Assembly (NCBI GenBank): GCA_913061435.1
Contig: CAJXUK010000029.1
Location: 1-37,415, forward strand
Length of the DNA stretch: 37,415 nucleotides
Reading direction: 5' to 3'
Source of the DNA: an uncultured Thalassolituus sp.
Lineage (GTDB): Bacteria; Pseudomonadota; Gammaproteobacteria; Pseudomonadales; Oceanobacteraceae
Of this stretch, positions 7,454 through 16,467 are shown in pieces. A program made the position numbers and the translations under genes. A model generated the notes under the pieces. It ran no database searches. It worked only from the letters and a program-made list of their open reading frames with translations, and was not told the DNA's origin. Within the stretch, counting starts at the first letter, position 1; every line of letters starts with the position of its first letter.

Positions 7454-8137
7454 ATGGGTAACAGATCTATGAGCCTTCATGGAATTAATAATAAAGCAGA
7501 ATATATCGACACATTTCTAGAAACTGCACATAGAAGAAGATACCCAGCTCGCAGCACATTAATTTATGCGGGAGACCAAAGCGACTCCTTATTTTACCTC
7601 ATCAAAGGCTCTGTTTCTGTCATTATAGAAGATGAAGATGGCCGCGAAATGGTCATGGCCTATCTTAATGAAGGTGATTTCTTTGGTGAAATGGGGCTGT
7701 TTGATCCAAACGCAAAAGCTCGCACAGCTTGGGTTAAAGCTAAGGTTGATTGTGAAGTTGCAGAAATTAGTTACAGCAAATTCTTAGAACTAGTAAAAAC
7801 AGACCCCCGCCTACTGCACGCTATTTTTGAACAAATGTCCCTACGTTTACGCAATACAACGCGTAAAGCCGGAGACCTAGCCTTTTTAGATGTCACCGGT
7901 CGTGTTGCTCGTACCTTATTAGAACTTTCGCAAGAACCCGATGCAATGACACACCCCGACGGCATGCAAATTAAAATTACTCGCCAAGAAATAGGACGCA
8001 TTGTTGGCTGCTCTCGCGAAATGGTTGGCCGGGTATTAAAAGCATTAGAAGAACAAGGCTTAGTCGATGTTGCCGGTAAAACTATGGTTGTCCATGGCAC
8101 TCGCAGAGCCGCGACTTTACCCCGAAGAGATTCATAA
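7454..8137 (+). CDS. crp: cAMP receptor protein (Crp/Vfr)
   Basis: Global cAMP-dependent transcription regulator. The cyclic-nucleotide domain spans about 20-130: GDFFGEMGLF, then RTAWVKAKVDCEVAEISY, where the Arg-Thr stands where E. coli has Arg82-Ser83 contacting the cAMP phosphate. The C-terminal helix-turn-helix ITRQEIGRIVGCSREMVGRVLKA and the preceding FLDVTGRVARTLL are nearly identical to Pseudomonas Vfr. Starting at 7454 gives 227 residues. An ATG at 7469 gives 222, closer to Vfr (214); neither has a clear Shine-Dalgarno, so the start is open. The osmC-crp-(HD-GYP)-trpCDG order mirrors PA0653-vfr-trpCDG of Pseudomonas. Confidence 0.96.
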   Translation: MGNRSMSLHGINNKAEYIDTFLETAHRRRYPARSTLIYAGDQSDSLFYLIKGSVSVIIEDEDGREMVMAYLNEGDFFGEMGLFDPNAKARTAWVKAKVDCEVAEISYSKFLELVKTDPRLLHAIFEQMSLRLRNTTRKAGDLAFLDVTGRVARTLLELSQEPDAMTHPDGMQIKITRQEIGRIVGCSREMVGRVLKALEEQGLVDVAGKTMVVHGTRRAATLPRRDS

Positions 8138-8247
8138 AACCAACGTATACGAAAAGAGTTATACAAAGAAGTTAGACAATCACAAATACCCAGCAAACTG
8201 CGTTGGAATGTTCTAAACTTCAATAAGTATCTTTGGAGAAGTAATTT

Positions 8248-9822
8248 ATGAGCGATCAGTCTCTATTCAACGACGACACCCCCTTATTTGTCGACGCTGA
8301 AAATGATCAACACACCCCCAGCACACCCGATCAAACCTGGAAAGTTCTTATCGCAGATGACGAGCCCGATGTGCACAAAGTGACGCGCATGGTTCTGCAT
8401 AATTTTACTTTTGATGGTTTAAAGCTGGAATTAATCAGTGCCTACAGCGGCATTGAAGCGAAAGAAATCATGGCCAGTCGAGATGATATTGCGTTAGCAA
8501 TATTAGACGTTGTCATGGAAGATGAGCATGCAGGGTTAGAAGTCGCTCGTTACATACGAGAAGATTTAAACAATCGCTACACGCGCTTAGTACTTCGAAC
8601 AGGCCAACCAGGTCAAGCCCCAGAAAATGAAGTTATTCGTAACTACGACATTAACGATTACAAAGATAAAACAGAATTAACCACCACCAAATTAAACACA
8701 CTGCTGTATGCCACTTTGCGCAGTTATCGTGACATTTGCACACTAGACCTAAATAGAAGAGGCCTAGAAAAAGTGATCAAGGCTTCTACCGATGCCTTTG
8801 CTTCTAATTCACTCAGTAAATTTGCTAGTGCTGTTTTGTCACAAATCACCACGCTTTTAGGTCTTGAGCAAAGTGCTTTATATTGTTCGTCTATTACCCA
8901 TGACACACAACTCGATATCGAAACTCGCAGCTTTCGCATACTTGCCGCCACTGGTGACATGGAAACAGGCCATGCAGTTACATCATTAGAAGACTTACCA
9001 GAACAGGTTCAACAAGGCTTTAAACAAGTCTTAATTGATAATAAATCACATTATTACAAAGATTATTACATTGGCTACTTCTCTACCCAGCAAGGCAGTG
9101 AAAGCCTGCTGTACGTTACCTTTAATCACGAACTGAGTGATTTAGATAAACAGCTACTAGAGATTTATGCTGCTAACGTTGCTATCAGCTATGAAAATCT
9201 TCTCATGCGTGAAGATATTCAAGAAACTCAAAAAGAGCTGGTTTACATGCTAGGCGAAGCGGTTGAGCAACGTTCAAAAGAAACTGGAGCCCACGTTAAG
9301 CGTGTTGCTCAAATATCCCAACTGTTAGCACGTGCCTATGGCTTGCCTGAGCGTGAAGCAGAATTAATTAAACTTGCCTCGCCTCTGCACGATGTTGGTA
9401 AAATCGGCATACCCGATCATATTTTAAACAAACCTGGGAAACACACCGCAGATGAATGGGAAACCATGAAAACCCACTCTCTTATTGGTGAAGATATTTT
9501 AGCCAAGTCAGATAAAAGAATTTTACAACTTGGGTCTATTATTGCGGGTCAACATCACGAAAAATGGGATGGTAATGGCTACCCAAGAGGCCTTAAAGGA
9601 GAAGACATCCACATTGCTGGCCGTATTACTGCTCTTGCCGACGTCTTTGATGCCTTAGGCAGTAAACGCTGCTACAAAGACGCTTGGCCCATTGAAAAAA
9701 TCATTGAACTCATTAAAGGTGAGAGCGGTAAGCAGTTCGAACCAAAATTGGTAGAACTGTTTGAGGCAAATATTGACAAGCTCGTTGCCATACGCGAGAA
9801 GTTTCCTGACAGCCACAATTGA
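8248..9822 (+). CDS. response regulator with HD-GYP output (DUF3369 family), probable c-di-GMP phosphodiesterase
   Basis: 524 residues in three parts. A receiver domain covers about 30-160, with Asp37/Asp38 and phosphoacceptor Asp87 (LAILDVVM). A DUF3369 sensor-like middle domain covers about 165-320. An HD-GYP domain covers about 330-510: HD at 381-382 in LHDVGKIGIPD, HHEKWDGNGYPRGL with the GYP triad at 444-446. All signature residues are present, so c-di-GMP hydrolysis under control of a partner histidine kinase is likely; no kinase gene is nearby. GGAGAA precedes the ATG. It follows crp in the same direction after 110 bp, interrupting an otherwise Pseudomonas-like crp/trpC neighbourhood. 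Confidence 0.92.
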   Translation: MSDQSLFNDDTPLFVDAENDQHTPSTPDQTWKVLIADDEPDVHKVTRMVLHNFTFDGLKLELISAYSGIEAKEIMASRDDIALAILDVVMEDEHAGLEVARYIREDLNNRYTRLVLRTGQPGQAPENEVIRNYDINDYKDKTELTTTKLNTLLYATLRSYRDICTLDLNRRGLEKVIKASTDAFASNSLSKFASAVLSQITTLLGLEQSALYCSSITHDTQLDIETRSFRILAATGDMETGHAVTSLEDLPEQVQQGFKQVLIDNKSHYYKDYYIGYFSTQQGSESLLYVTFNHELSDLDKQLLEIYAANVAISYENLLMREDIQETQKELVYMLGEAVEQRSKETGAHVKRVAQISQLLARAYGLPEREAELIKLASPLHDVGKIGIPDHILNKPGKHTADEWETMKTHSLIGEDILAKSDKRILQLGSIIAGQHHEKWDGNGYPRGLKGEDIHIAGRITALADVFDALGSKRCYKDAWPIEKIIELIKGESGKQFEPKLVELFEANIDKLVAIREKFPDSHN

Positions 9823-9844
9823 TTCATCCAAAGAATCGTCTGCT

Positions 9845-9883
9845 AATAAGCGCGAGTTTAAATAAATAATCGCGCTTATTTTT
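9845..9883. terminator. terminator between HD-GYP gene and trpC
   Basis: Perfect 11-bp stem AATAAGCGCGA (9845-9855) and TCGCGCTTATT (9870-9880) with a 14-nt loop and trailing T. It lies between two convergent genes and can serve both strands. Confidence 0.75.
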
Positions 9884-9919
9884 AAGCTACAGCCTAGCTC
9901 ACAATAAAAGCCAGCTGTT

Positions 9920-10714
9920 TTAGAAAAACAATTCGGCCAACTTATCCCCAGGAAATTCAGCACGCATAAACGCTTCGCCAACAAGAAAAGCATTTACCTG
10001 CTTGGCACGCATAGCGGCAACATCATCACGGCTTAAAATACCACTTTCTGTTACGACCATACGATTTTCTGGGATTCGTTCGAGCAAGTTGTAAGTATTT
10101 TCTAAACTCACTTCAAAGGTATGCAAGTCACGGTTATTAATGCCAATTAAAGGTGTATCCAGCTTTAACGCAGAAGTTAGCTCTTCATCGTTATGCACTT
10201 CCACCAACACATCCATTCCTAACTCGGTAGCGATACCGGAAAAGTCTTGCAACTGCATATCGCTCAGCGAAGAAGCGATCAGCAAAATACAGTCAGCGTT
10301 AATGACCTTAGCTTCATAAACCTGATACGGGTCGACCAAAAAGTCTTTGCGAATCACCGGAATAGAACACGCATTTCGGCCCTGCTGTAAAAACGCTTCA
10401 CTGCCTTGAAAATAGTCTTTATCGGTTAAAATCGACAAGCACGCTGCGCCTGCTTTTTCATAGGATTCAGCAATACGTGCTGGATCAAAGTCATCACGAA
10501 AAACACCTTTGCTTGGTGATGCCTTTTTAATTTCGGCGATAACCGCAGGCAAACCCGCATTCACTTTTGCTTGCATCGCATTATAAAACCCACGAGCTTC
10601 TGGCTGATCAAAAGCACGGGCAATCATTTCAGCAAGCGGCATCGCGGCATTGCGCTGTTGAACTTCAATTGCCTTAGTATCAAGGATCTTTTTAAGAATT
10701 GTTGGAGTGTTCAT
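9920..10714 (-). CDS. trpC: indole-3-glycerol-phosphate synthase
   Basis: Closes the indole ring from carboxyphenylamino-deoxyribulose phosphate in tryptophan synthesis. TIM-barrel of 264 residues, monofunctional (no fused TrpF). The catalytic segment is [13 protein letters not shown] (Glu61, Lys63), followed by [27 protein letters not shown] and VTESGILS. I start at ATG 10714 ([14 protein letters not shown]), preceded by AGGA. The frame continues to a TTG at 10735, which would give an unusual N-terminus. Last gene of trpEGDC, 33 bp after trpD. Confidence 0.97.
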   Translation of the reverse strand: MNTPTILKKILDTKAIEVQQRNAAMPLAEMIARAFDQPEARGFYNAMQAKVNAGLPAVIAEIKKASPSKGVFRDDFDPARIAESYEKAGAACLSILTDKDYFQGSEAFLQQGRNACSIPVIRKDFLVDPYQVYEAKVINADCILLIASSLSDMQLQDFSGIATELGMDVLVEVHNDEELTSALKLDTPLIGINNRDLHTFEVSLENTYNLLERIPENRMVVTESGILSRDDVAAMRAKQVNAFLVGEAFMRAEFPGDKLAELFF

Positions 10715-10747
10715 CAATTGTTTTCCTGTTGCCAAGCCAACTTTAAA

Positions 10748-11791
10748 TTAAGCTTGGTCATCTGCTAAACAGCGAGTAAAGCTGACTAATTCATTTAATT
10801 TGCCTAATGCCAAACCACTAAAAATAGCATCTTGTGCCATCTCCACACCTTGCGCTAAAGTCGAACTAATATTGGCCGCATAAATCGCTGCACCGGCATT
10901 AAGCGCAATGATATCGGCTGCTTTTTTACCCGCCGTAGTTGCCCGCTTACCTAGCGCATCTTTAATTAACAAAAAACTTTGCTCGGCACTTTCTACCGTT
11001 AAGCCAATTAAACTCTGGCTATCGATCCCCAACTGTTCTGGAGAAATTTTATATTCGACTATTTCGCCATCTTTTAACTCAGCAACGAAAGTTTCTGCGG
11101 CTAAACTAATCTCGTCTAAACCATCACTAGAATGCACTACCAAGACATGCTCGCTACCCAAACGCTGCAGAACTTGCGCCATAGGCCGACATAACGCAGA
11201 GTTAAATACACCGATCACTTGGTTTTTAACCCCTGCAGGGTTTGTAAGTGGCCCAAGCATATTAAAAATCGTACGTTGTGCTAACTCTTTACGCGGGCCA
11301 ATGGCATGCTTCATCGCGCTATGATGAGCCGGTGCAAACATAAACCCGACACCAATATCATTAACGCAACGCGCCACCTGCTTGGCATTTAAAGACAACG
11401 AAATACCTGCAAATTCAAGCACATCAGCACTGCCAGTACTGGAAGAAACACTGCGGTTACCGTGCTTAGCTACCTTACCACCGGCAGCGGCTACTACAAA
11501 AGCAGACGCTGTAGATACGTTGAACAAATTAGAACCGTCACCACCGGTACCACAAGTATCTACCGCATTAGGGTCATCAATTGCCACTCCCGAAGACAAC
11601 TCTCGCATAACTTGAGTAGCGCCGGTGATTTCGTCAATCGCTTCGCCTTTCATACGCAACGCAACCAATAAACCACCAATTTGCGCAGGAGTTGCTTCGC
11701 CACCCATGACTTGACGCATAACCAAGATCATTTCATCTGTGGTTAAATCTTGTCGCTCAATCAGCTTGGCTAACGCTTGTTGAATATTCAT
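10748..11791 (-). CDS. trpD: anthranilate phosphoribosyltransferase
   Basis: Joins anthranilate to PRPP. 347 residues, normal length. The PRPP-binding motif [15 protein letters not shown] is at 81-95 and [18 protein letters not shown] follows at about 109-126. AGGAAAG precedes the ATG. It sits 33 bp after trpG and 33 bp before trpC, in one transcription unit. It is a separate gene, not fused to trpG as in E. coli. Confidence 0.97.
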   Translation of the reverse strand: MNIQQALAKLIERQDLTTDEMILVMRQVMGGEATPAQIGGLLVALRMKGEAIDEITGATQVMRELSSGVAIDDPNAVDTCGTGGDGSNLFNVSTASAFVVAAAGGKVAKHGNRSVSSSTGSADVLEFAGISLSLNAKQVARCVNDIGVGFMFAPAHHSAMKHAIGPRKELAQRTIFNMLGPLTNPAGVKNQVIGVFNSALCRPMAQVLQRLGSEHVLVVHSSDGLDEISLAAETFVAELKDGEIVEYKISPEQLGIDSQSLIGLTVESAEQSFLLIKDALGKRATTAGKKAADIIALNAGAAIYAANISSTLAQGVEMAQDAIFSGLALGKLNELVSFTRCLADDQA

Positions 11792-11824
11792 ATCGAACTT
11801 TCCTAAATCTGCATTTATAGCCAG

Positions 11825-12409
11825 CTATTTGCTGCGCTTCAAAAAATTATTTAATAACTCGTGACCTTGAACGGTTAGGATTGATTCGGGGTGAAATTGT
11901 ACCCCCTCAATATCCAATTCTTTATGACGCACGCCCATGATTTCTTCCATGGAACCATCTTGGTTTTCGGTCCAAGCAGTTATCTCTAAGCAGTCTGGCA
12001 GAGTGGTTTTATCAATCACTAAAGAATGGTAGCGGGTCGCTACCATAGGATTATTTAAACCTTTAAAAACGCCCATATCCAAATGAACCATAGGCGAGGT
12101 CTTACCGTGCATCACTTGGCCAGCGCGCACAATGTCGCCACCAAATACTTGGCCAATACTTTGATGGCCCAGGCAAATACCTAAAATCGGTAGCTTACCA
12201 GCAAAATGACGAATCGCTTCCACAGAAATACCCGCTTCATTGGGCGTACAAGGCCCTGGTGAAATCACCAAGTGATCGGGGTTAAGCGCCTCGATCTGTT
12301 CGATAGTAATTTCATCATTGCGATAAACCTGAACATCCGCACCTAGCTCGGCAAAATATTGCACCACGTTGTAGGTGAAGGAATCGTAATTATCGATCAT
12401 CAGTAACAT
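11825..12409 (-). CDS. trpG: anthranilate synthase, glutamine amidotransferase component
   Basis: Class I glutamine amidotransferase that delivers ammonia to TrpE. The catalytic triad is visible: Cys79 in [11 protein letters not shown], and His173 and Glu175 in VQFHPESI. 194 residues, the stand-alone length. AGGAGG lies eight bases before the ATG, and the trpE stop codon TAG is inside that ribosome site, so trpE and trpG translation are coupled. The family also includes PabA; its place in the trp operon favours TrpG, though one protein can serve both roles. Confidence 0.96.
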   Translation of the reverse strand: MLLMIDNYDSFTYNVVQYFAELGADVQVYRNDEITIEQIEALNPDHLVISPGPCTPNEAGISVEAIRHFAGKLPILGICLGHQSIGQVFGGDIVRAGQVMHGKTSPMVHLDMGVFKGLNNPMVATRYHSLVIDKTTLPDCLEITAWTENQDGSMEEIMGVRHKELDIEGVQFHPESILTVQGHELLNNFLKRSK

Positions 12410-12421
12410 AATAAATTCCTC

Positions 12422-13906
12422 CTATTGGTCCAAGCCAGATTCAGCCATCGCCACTGCGCGAAATAACGCGCGGCCTTTGTTTAAGGTTTCTTTCCACTCC
12501 AAGCGCGGCACCGAATCGGCAACGACCCCAGCACCCGCTTGAATGTTTAACACACCGTCTTTGATCACTGCAGTACGAATGGCAATAGCAGTATCCATAT
12601 TGCCGTTCCAGCTTAGATAGCCCACTGCGCCGCCATAGACACCGCGCTTAACCGGCTCCATTTGATCGATAATTTCCATTGCGCGGATTTTCGGTGCGCC
12701 ACTTAACGTACCCGCAGGATGAACCGCACGTAAAACGTCCATCGCGCTAATATCATCTTTAACCTTACCGGTAACATTGGAAACGATGTGCATCACATGG
12801 CTATAGCGCTCTACCACCATCTGGTCACTCACTTCCACCGTGCCCACTTTTGAAACACGACCGGCGTCATTACGACCTAAATCGATCAGCATCAAATGCT
12901 CGGCAATTTCTTTAGGATCGGATAATAATTCTTTTTCTAACGCCAAATCTTCTTCTGGAGTTTTACCACGATAGCGCGTGCCCGCAATCGGACGCACGGT
13001 AACTTCGCCATCTTCTAAACGCGCTAAAATTTCAGGTGAAGAACCGACAATATGGAAATCATCCAAATCCATAAAGTACATGTAAGGGGATGGATTTAGT
13101 GTGCGTAACGCGCGATAAACCTGAATCGGCTCACCGCCAAACGGCACCTTCATGCGCTGTGAAATCACGCACTGCATAATGTCGCCGGATAGAATGTACT
13201 CTTTGATGTCTTCAACCGACTGCTGAAATTCTTGCTCACCAAAGCCCGATTTAAAATCGCTTTCATCAACCACTTTGGGCTCTGTTAGTGCTTGACCAAT
13301 AGATCCCTGATAGGGCTGGCGTAACTTAATACGCAGTTCTTCTAAACGGGCTTCGGCATTTTCTAAAGCGTTTTCTTTTGTGGGGTCAGCCAAAACAATC
13401 AAATAGATTTTGCCGCTGAGGTTATCGAACACAACAACTTCTTCCGACACCATCAACAAAATATCAGGCGTGCCTAATTCATCGGGTGGGCAGCTGTGTT
13501 GTAAGCGCTTTTCGATATAGCGCACGGTATCATAACCAAAGTAGCCAACCAAGCCGCCATCAAACGCAGGCATGTCTTCCAACACAGGGACTTTATATTT
13601 GGCTTGCAGCTTTTCGATGTAATCGAGCGGATCTTCAACTTCTTGCTCAGAAGTCAAAATGCCATCGACAAAATGGCGAATGGTGAATTCTTCTACCTTT
13701 AGTACTTCCGAACACGGTAAGCCAATAATGGAATAACGCCCCCACTTTTCGCCACCCTGTACCGATTCAAGTAAATAAGAATAAGGCCCAGAAGCGAGCT
13801 TAAGATACGTAGACAATGGCGTATCTAAATCCGCCATTACTGCACGCGCAACCGGTATACGATTGTAACCTTGCTGCGTTAATGTTTTAAATTGTTCAGG
13901 AGTCAT
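12422..13906 (-). CDS. trpE: anthranilate synthase component I
   Basis: Forms anthranilate from chorismate together with TrpG. 494 residues. The N-terminal [15 protein letters not shown] carries the LLES motif used for tryptophan feedback, so the enzyme should be inhibitable. The chorismate-binding C-terminal part has [47 protein letters not shown] and [12 protein letters not shown]. First gene of trpEGDC. A possible promoter is at 14086-14114, overlapping the end of the upstream gene, leaving a leader of about 170 nt. I found no tryptophan-rich leader peptide in it. Confidence 0.97.
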   Translation of the reverse strand: MTPEQFKTLTQQGYNRIPVARAVMADLDTPLSTYLKLASGPYSYLLESVQGGEKWGRYSIIGLPCSEVLKVEEFTIRHFVDGILTSEQEVEDPLDYIEKLQAKYKVPVLEDMPAFDGGLVGYFGYDTVRYIEKRLQHSCPPDELGTPDILLMVSEEVVVFDNLSGKIYLIVLADPTKENALENAEARLEELRIKLRQPYQGSIGQALTEPKVVDESDFKSGFGEQEFQQSVEDIKEYILSGDIMQCVISQRMKVPFGGEPIQVYRALRTLNPSPYMYFMDLDDFHIVGSSPEILARLEDGEVTVRPIAGTRYRGKTPEEDLALEKELLSDPKEIAEHLMLIDLGRNDAGRVSKVGTVEVSDQMVVERYSHVMHIVSNVTGKVKDDISAMDVLRAVHPAGTLSGAPKIRAMEIIDQMEPVKRGVYGGAVGYLSWNGNMDTAIAIRTAVIKDGVLNIQAGAGVVADSVPRLEWKETLNKGRALFRAVAMAESGLDQ

Positions 13907-14085
13907 GACCTAGTCCGTCAAGCAAATCAGATGCGATGGTTATATAAATATTGAATAAAAAATTGAGTCAAACTGGTTATTAGACTCTCACCATCGTTTT
14001 GAAAATAGATGCCCGTGTTGATTAGGACAAGTGAACTGAAAGGACACTGAAGTGCTCCTAGAAAGAAGGTTTTTTAAGAGACTTA

Positions 14086-14114
14086 ACTATACCGAGTTGA
14101 CCGGAATGAGTCTA
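14086..14114 (-). promoter_or_regulatory. candidate trpEGDC promoter
   Basis: On the minus strand: TAGACT (14109-14114), 17-nt spacer, TATAGT (14086-14091). The -35 overlaps the stop codon of the HAD gene. No TrpR-like palindrome is obvious. The leader to trpE would be about 170 nt. Confidence 0.4.
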
Positions 14115-14801
14115 GTTCTTACGCCAATCTACACATGGCCAGCCCTTCTGCCGAGCTAACTGAGCCAACTGCTGGTTTGGATTTAAAACCACCGGCTGTT
14201 TAACTGCCTCCAACAAAGGCAAATCGGCATGACTGTCACTATAAAAAACTGCATCAGCTAATTTAAAACCTTGTGCTTGAGCAAAATCTTTTGCCATTTG
14301 AACTTTGCCTTCGCCATAACACAAAGGTTTTGCTAAACCTTTTATCTTGCCAGCTTGCAGCTCAAAACGATTACCAATCACAAAATCTAACCCCAACGCA
14401 TCGGCATAGGCTTTTGCCATAATTTCATCTTGGCCAGTGATTAAAATCAACTTAGTGCCTTGCTGACGATAAGCGAAAAGGAGAGAAGCAGCCTGTGGAT
14501 AAATATAAAGATGTCCGCGTTGATTGAAAAAGTCTTGAATATGCTGCTGATACCTATCCACACTCATACCCTTAGTACGAGTGCGATAATAAGTAGACAA
14601 GCGCCAATGACTAACCTTCCCTTTTTTATAGGCACGATATAGCGATGTAAGGGCCTGAATGGCTTCAATAATTGCCCAGCGATCAAAACGAACACGCCAC
14701 TTTATCCACAAGCTGCTGGCGTCTTTGTTAATCAAAGAATCGTCTAGATCAAAAAATACATGAGAAGCCTGATAGACCTTCGCAGTATTGTTTAGCGGCA
14801 T
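14112..14801 (-). CDS. HAD-superfamily IB hydrolase (SerB/CicA-like phosphatase)
   Basis: 229-residue cytoplasmic phosphatase-like protein. HAD motif I is FFDLDDSLI with nucleophile Asp18 and general acid Asp20; motif II is ILITGQ; a lysine follows in GEGKVQMAK; motif IV is YSDSHADLPLLE. An alpha-helical cap lies between motifs I and II (about 25-110), which is the IB subclass, as in phosphoserine phosphatase and CicA. The substrate cannot be read from the sequence. It is divergent from the hpf-like gene and lies directly upstream of trpE on the same strand, so read-through into trp is possible. Confidence 0.85.
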   Translation of the reverse strand: MPLNNTAKVYQASHVFFDLDDSLINKDASSLWIKWRVRFDRWAIIEAIQALTSLYRAYKKGKVSHWRLSTYYRTRTKGMSVDRYQQHIQDFFNQRGHLYIYPQAASLLFAYRQQGTKLILITGQDEIMAKAYADALGLDFVIGNRFELQAGKIKGLAKPLCYGEGKVQMAKDFAQAQGFKLADAVFYSDSHADLPLLEAVKQPVVLNPNQQLAQLARQKGWPCVDWRKN

Positions 14802-15015
14802 AAAACGTGACTCTCAACAAAGTTGCCATTAAAAATTACAGGCTTCAAATTACCACAGAGGTACCGATTAAGCCTCCAAATTCCTACCCTAAATCAATAT
14901 ATTTCATCATTTTTAATTTTAAGGCTTGAAAAGAGAAGCGATTTGCCACATGTTTTATATAAGCGCAGACAAAATGTCTGGAGCAAAATTAGAATTTTAA
15001 CTAAAAATAATTATT

Positions 15016-15043
15016 TTGATTTTTCTCATAGCGCTTTTGTAAT
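15016..15043 (+). promoter_or_regulatory. weak candidate promoter for the hibernation factor gene
   Basis: TTGATT (15016-15021), 16-nt spacer, TGTAAT (15038-15043). It is the best sigma70-like pair in the 285-bp gap between the HAD gene and the hpf-like start at 15087. Nothing else is evident in that gap apart from AT-rich DNA. Confidence 0.3.
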
Positions 15044-15086
15044 CCATGAGCCATTATTAATACACGTTCACTTAAAAGGATTCGAC

Positions 15087-15455
15087 ATGAAAGGTTTGGA
15101 AATTAGCTTCCGTGATATTGAACACTCCGACGGTATCGAGCAGTTGATACGTGAAAGAGCCAGCAAAATAACGAATATTTATGATTCTATTACAGGTATT
15201 CGCGCAGTGGTTGCCATGCCACATAACCACAGTAATAAAGGGAAAATTGCTCACGTTTCTCTAGAGTTTGGTTTACCTGGTGAGACCGTTGCGATTACCC
15301 ATGACAACCACGACAAAGCCGCACACGAAGACATGTATATTGCGGTAAAAGACGCTTTTGATATTGCACAACGTAAAATTCGTAAAATTCATGAAAAACG
15401 TCATGATTTAAAACGCCGAGCGGGTGCCGCTGCCACGCCGGAAATTGCTGAATAG
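15087..15455 (+). CDS. short HPF/RaiA-family ribosome hibernation factor
   Basis: 122 residues of the HPF/RaiA (formerly sigma-54 modulation) fold, which binds the 30S decoding region and stabilises idle ribosomes. The pattern MKGLEISFRDIEHSDGIEQL, a beta-rich middle, then DMYIAVKDAFDIAQRKIRKI is characteristic, and the tail KRHDLKRRAG is basic. I start at ATG 15087 because AAGGA precedes it by six bases; the frame is open for 88 more codons upstream but that part is AT-rich and unlike the family. It lacks the long C-terminal domain, so it is a short type. It stands alone rather than next to rpoN, where hpf usually lies in gammaproteobacteria. Confidence 0.85.
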   Translation: MKGLEISFRDIEHSDGIEQLIRERASKITNIYDSITGIRAVVAMPHNHSNKGKIAHVSLEFGLPGETVAITHDNHDKAAHEDMYIAVKDAFDIAQRKIRKIHEKRHDLKRRAGAAATPEIAE

Positions 15456-15534
15456 TAGCTCAATAATTGTTAACAATGAAAATCTAAAGCTCAATTTTTG
15501 AGCAAATAACAATTCGATTAAAGACGAGTTAATC

Positions 15535-15561
15535 ATTAGCCGAGTACCTTACTCGGCTAAT
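15535..15561. terminator. terminator-like hairpin between convergent genes
   Basis: Perfect 11-bp stem ATTAGCCGAGT (15535-15545) and ACTCGGCTAAT (15551-15561), loop of five. No T-run on either side, so it may act as a Rho-assisted end or an RNA-stabilising hairpin. A smaller hairpin GCTCAA-TTT-TTGAGC lies at 15489-15503. Confidence 0.55.
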
Positions 15562-15579
15562 CCAAACAACTGCAAACAA

Positions 15580-16167
15580 CTACAAATACCCCCCAAGTAA
15601 TACCGCTAATAAACCTGGTCTCACCAGTGAGGCATAAAGCTCTCCCATCACTTCAGGTGTTTCAGTAAATCCTTCTCTTACCCAACGGGTAATCACCATA
15701 AAAGAAGCACCGGCAAGATAATCAACCACATAGGGCAATAACCCCGCTCGGTTTTTGATACCATGAGCATCCATAAAGCGCTCAACAACACGAGAAACAT
15801 AGTTCTTGAACTGACTTAGCATTAAGCTGTCGATATCATCTTGCATTAGCAAACGAGCAAAAACAGCGTTATCTGACCACTGACGAAACATGATTGAAGC
15901 AATAACGGGGTCGGCATCTTTACGCTGGGTTATATACTCATCAATTTCAGCGTAAAATTTTTCAAACATCTCATCGATATAAGCAATCAATAAGTCATCT
16001 TTAGAATGAAAATGCAGATAAAAAGTAGGTCGAGCAACACCAGACTGCTCGGCAATATGAGCAACCGATATTTTATTGTACGTTCTATCCTTCATTAACT
16101 CGAGCAAGGCATCAATTAATAAACGACGCGAGCGTTCAACGCGCTTATCTAATTCTTTTTCAGCCAT
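15580..16167 (-). CDS. TetR/AcrR-family transcriptional regulator
   Basis: TetR-type repressor. The DNA-binding domain covers about 10-60 (RRLLIDALLELM...ISVAHIAEQSGVARPTFYLHFHSKDDLL), followed by a helical ligand-binding part of no recognisable subtype. I start at ATG 16167 (MAEKELDKR, 195 aa) because AAGGAT lies upstream; an in-frame ATG at 16200 has no ribosome site. A perfect 12-bp palindrome at 16260-16271 upstream is a likely autoregulatory operator. Upstream on the same strand are two acyl-CoA dehydrogenases, suggesting but not proving a role in fatty-acid metabolism. It is not PsrA by sequence. Confidence 0.88.
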   Translation of the reverse strand: MAEKELDKRVERSRRLLIDALLELMKDRTYNKISVAHIAEQSGVARPTFYLHFHSKDDLLIAYIDEMFEKFYAEIDEYITQRKDADPVIASIMFRQWSDNAVFARLLMQDDIDSLMLSQFKNYVSRVVERFMDAHGIKNRAGLLPYVVDYLAGASFMVITRWVREGFTETPEVMGELYASLVRPGLLAVLLGGYL

Positions 16168-16259
16168 ATTGGCGACATCCTTATTATTTTTATGCTGCAT
16201 TATGTAATAGATAAAAGCGAATAAACAGGCTTAGCGCTATTATTTTGATAGATTTATTG

Positions 16260-16271
16260 GTACATATGTAC
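16260..16271. promoter_or_regulatory. candidate TetR operator GTACATATGTAC
   Basis: Perfect 12-bp palindrome flanked by TTATTG on the left and AATAA on the right, which nearly extends the symmetry. It lies about 93 bp upstream of the tetR ATG and overlaps a possible -35 TTGTAC with TATCAA 17 bp downstream on the minus strand. TetR regulators usually bind such sites to repress their own gene. Confidence 0.45.
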
Positions 16272-16389
16272 AATAAAATAACCGATTTCTTACTAATTTC
16301 TCGGCACTTCTATAAGAAGCTTTTTAAAAAGATGTTTCTTGAAAAGAGCTTTTTAAGAAGGGGTTGAAAATCTACATAATAACAGCCAC

Positions 16390-16425
16390 AAAAAAAGCCG
16401 AATCATTTCTGATTCGGCTTTTTTT
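16390..16425. terminator. terminator after the downstream acyl-CoA dehydrogenase
   Basis: Perfect 16-bp stem: seven A plus GCCGAATCA (16390-16405), loop TTTC, TGATTCGGC plus seven T (16410-16425). On the minus strand it ends the acyl-CoA dehydrogenase gene at 16468; it is symmetrical and can work both ways. Confidence 0.92.
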
Positions 16426-16467
16426 ATACTAGACACATACAGTTTTCATTTTAAAGTATATTTAAAA

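Noticed and set aside
10908..11671. Plus-strand frames antisense to trpD
   Set aside because: Shadow frames of trpD, which has full family motifs on the other strand.
13984..14062. Possible trp leader peptide on the minus strand (AGGAG then GTG)
   Set aside because: The frame after the GTG has no tryptophan codons; the frame that contains a TGG followed by TGA has an upstream stop and no start codon.
14823..15086. Upstream extension of the hibernation factor frame
   Set aside because: 88 codons of AT-rich sequence unlike the family; a good ribosome site precedes the ATG at 15087.
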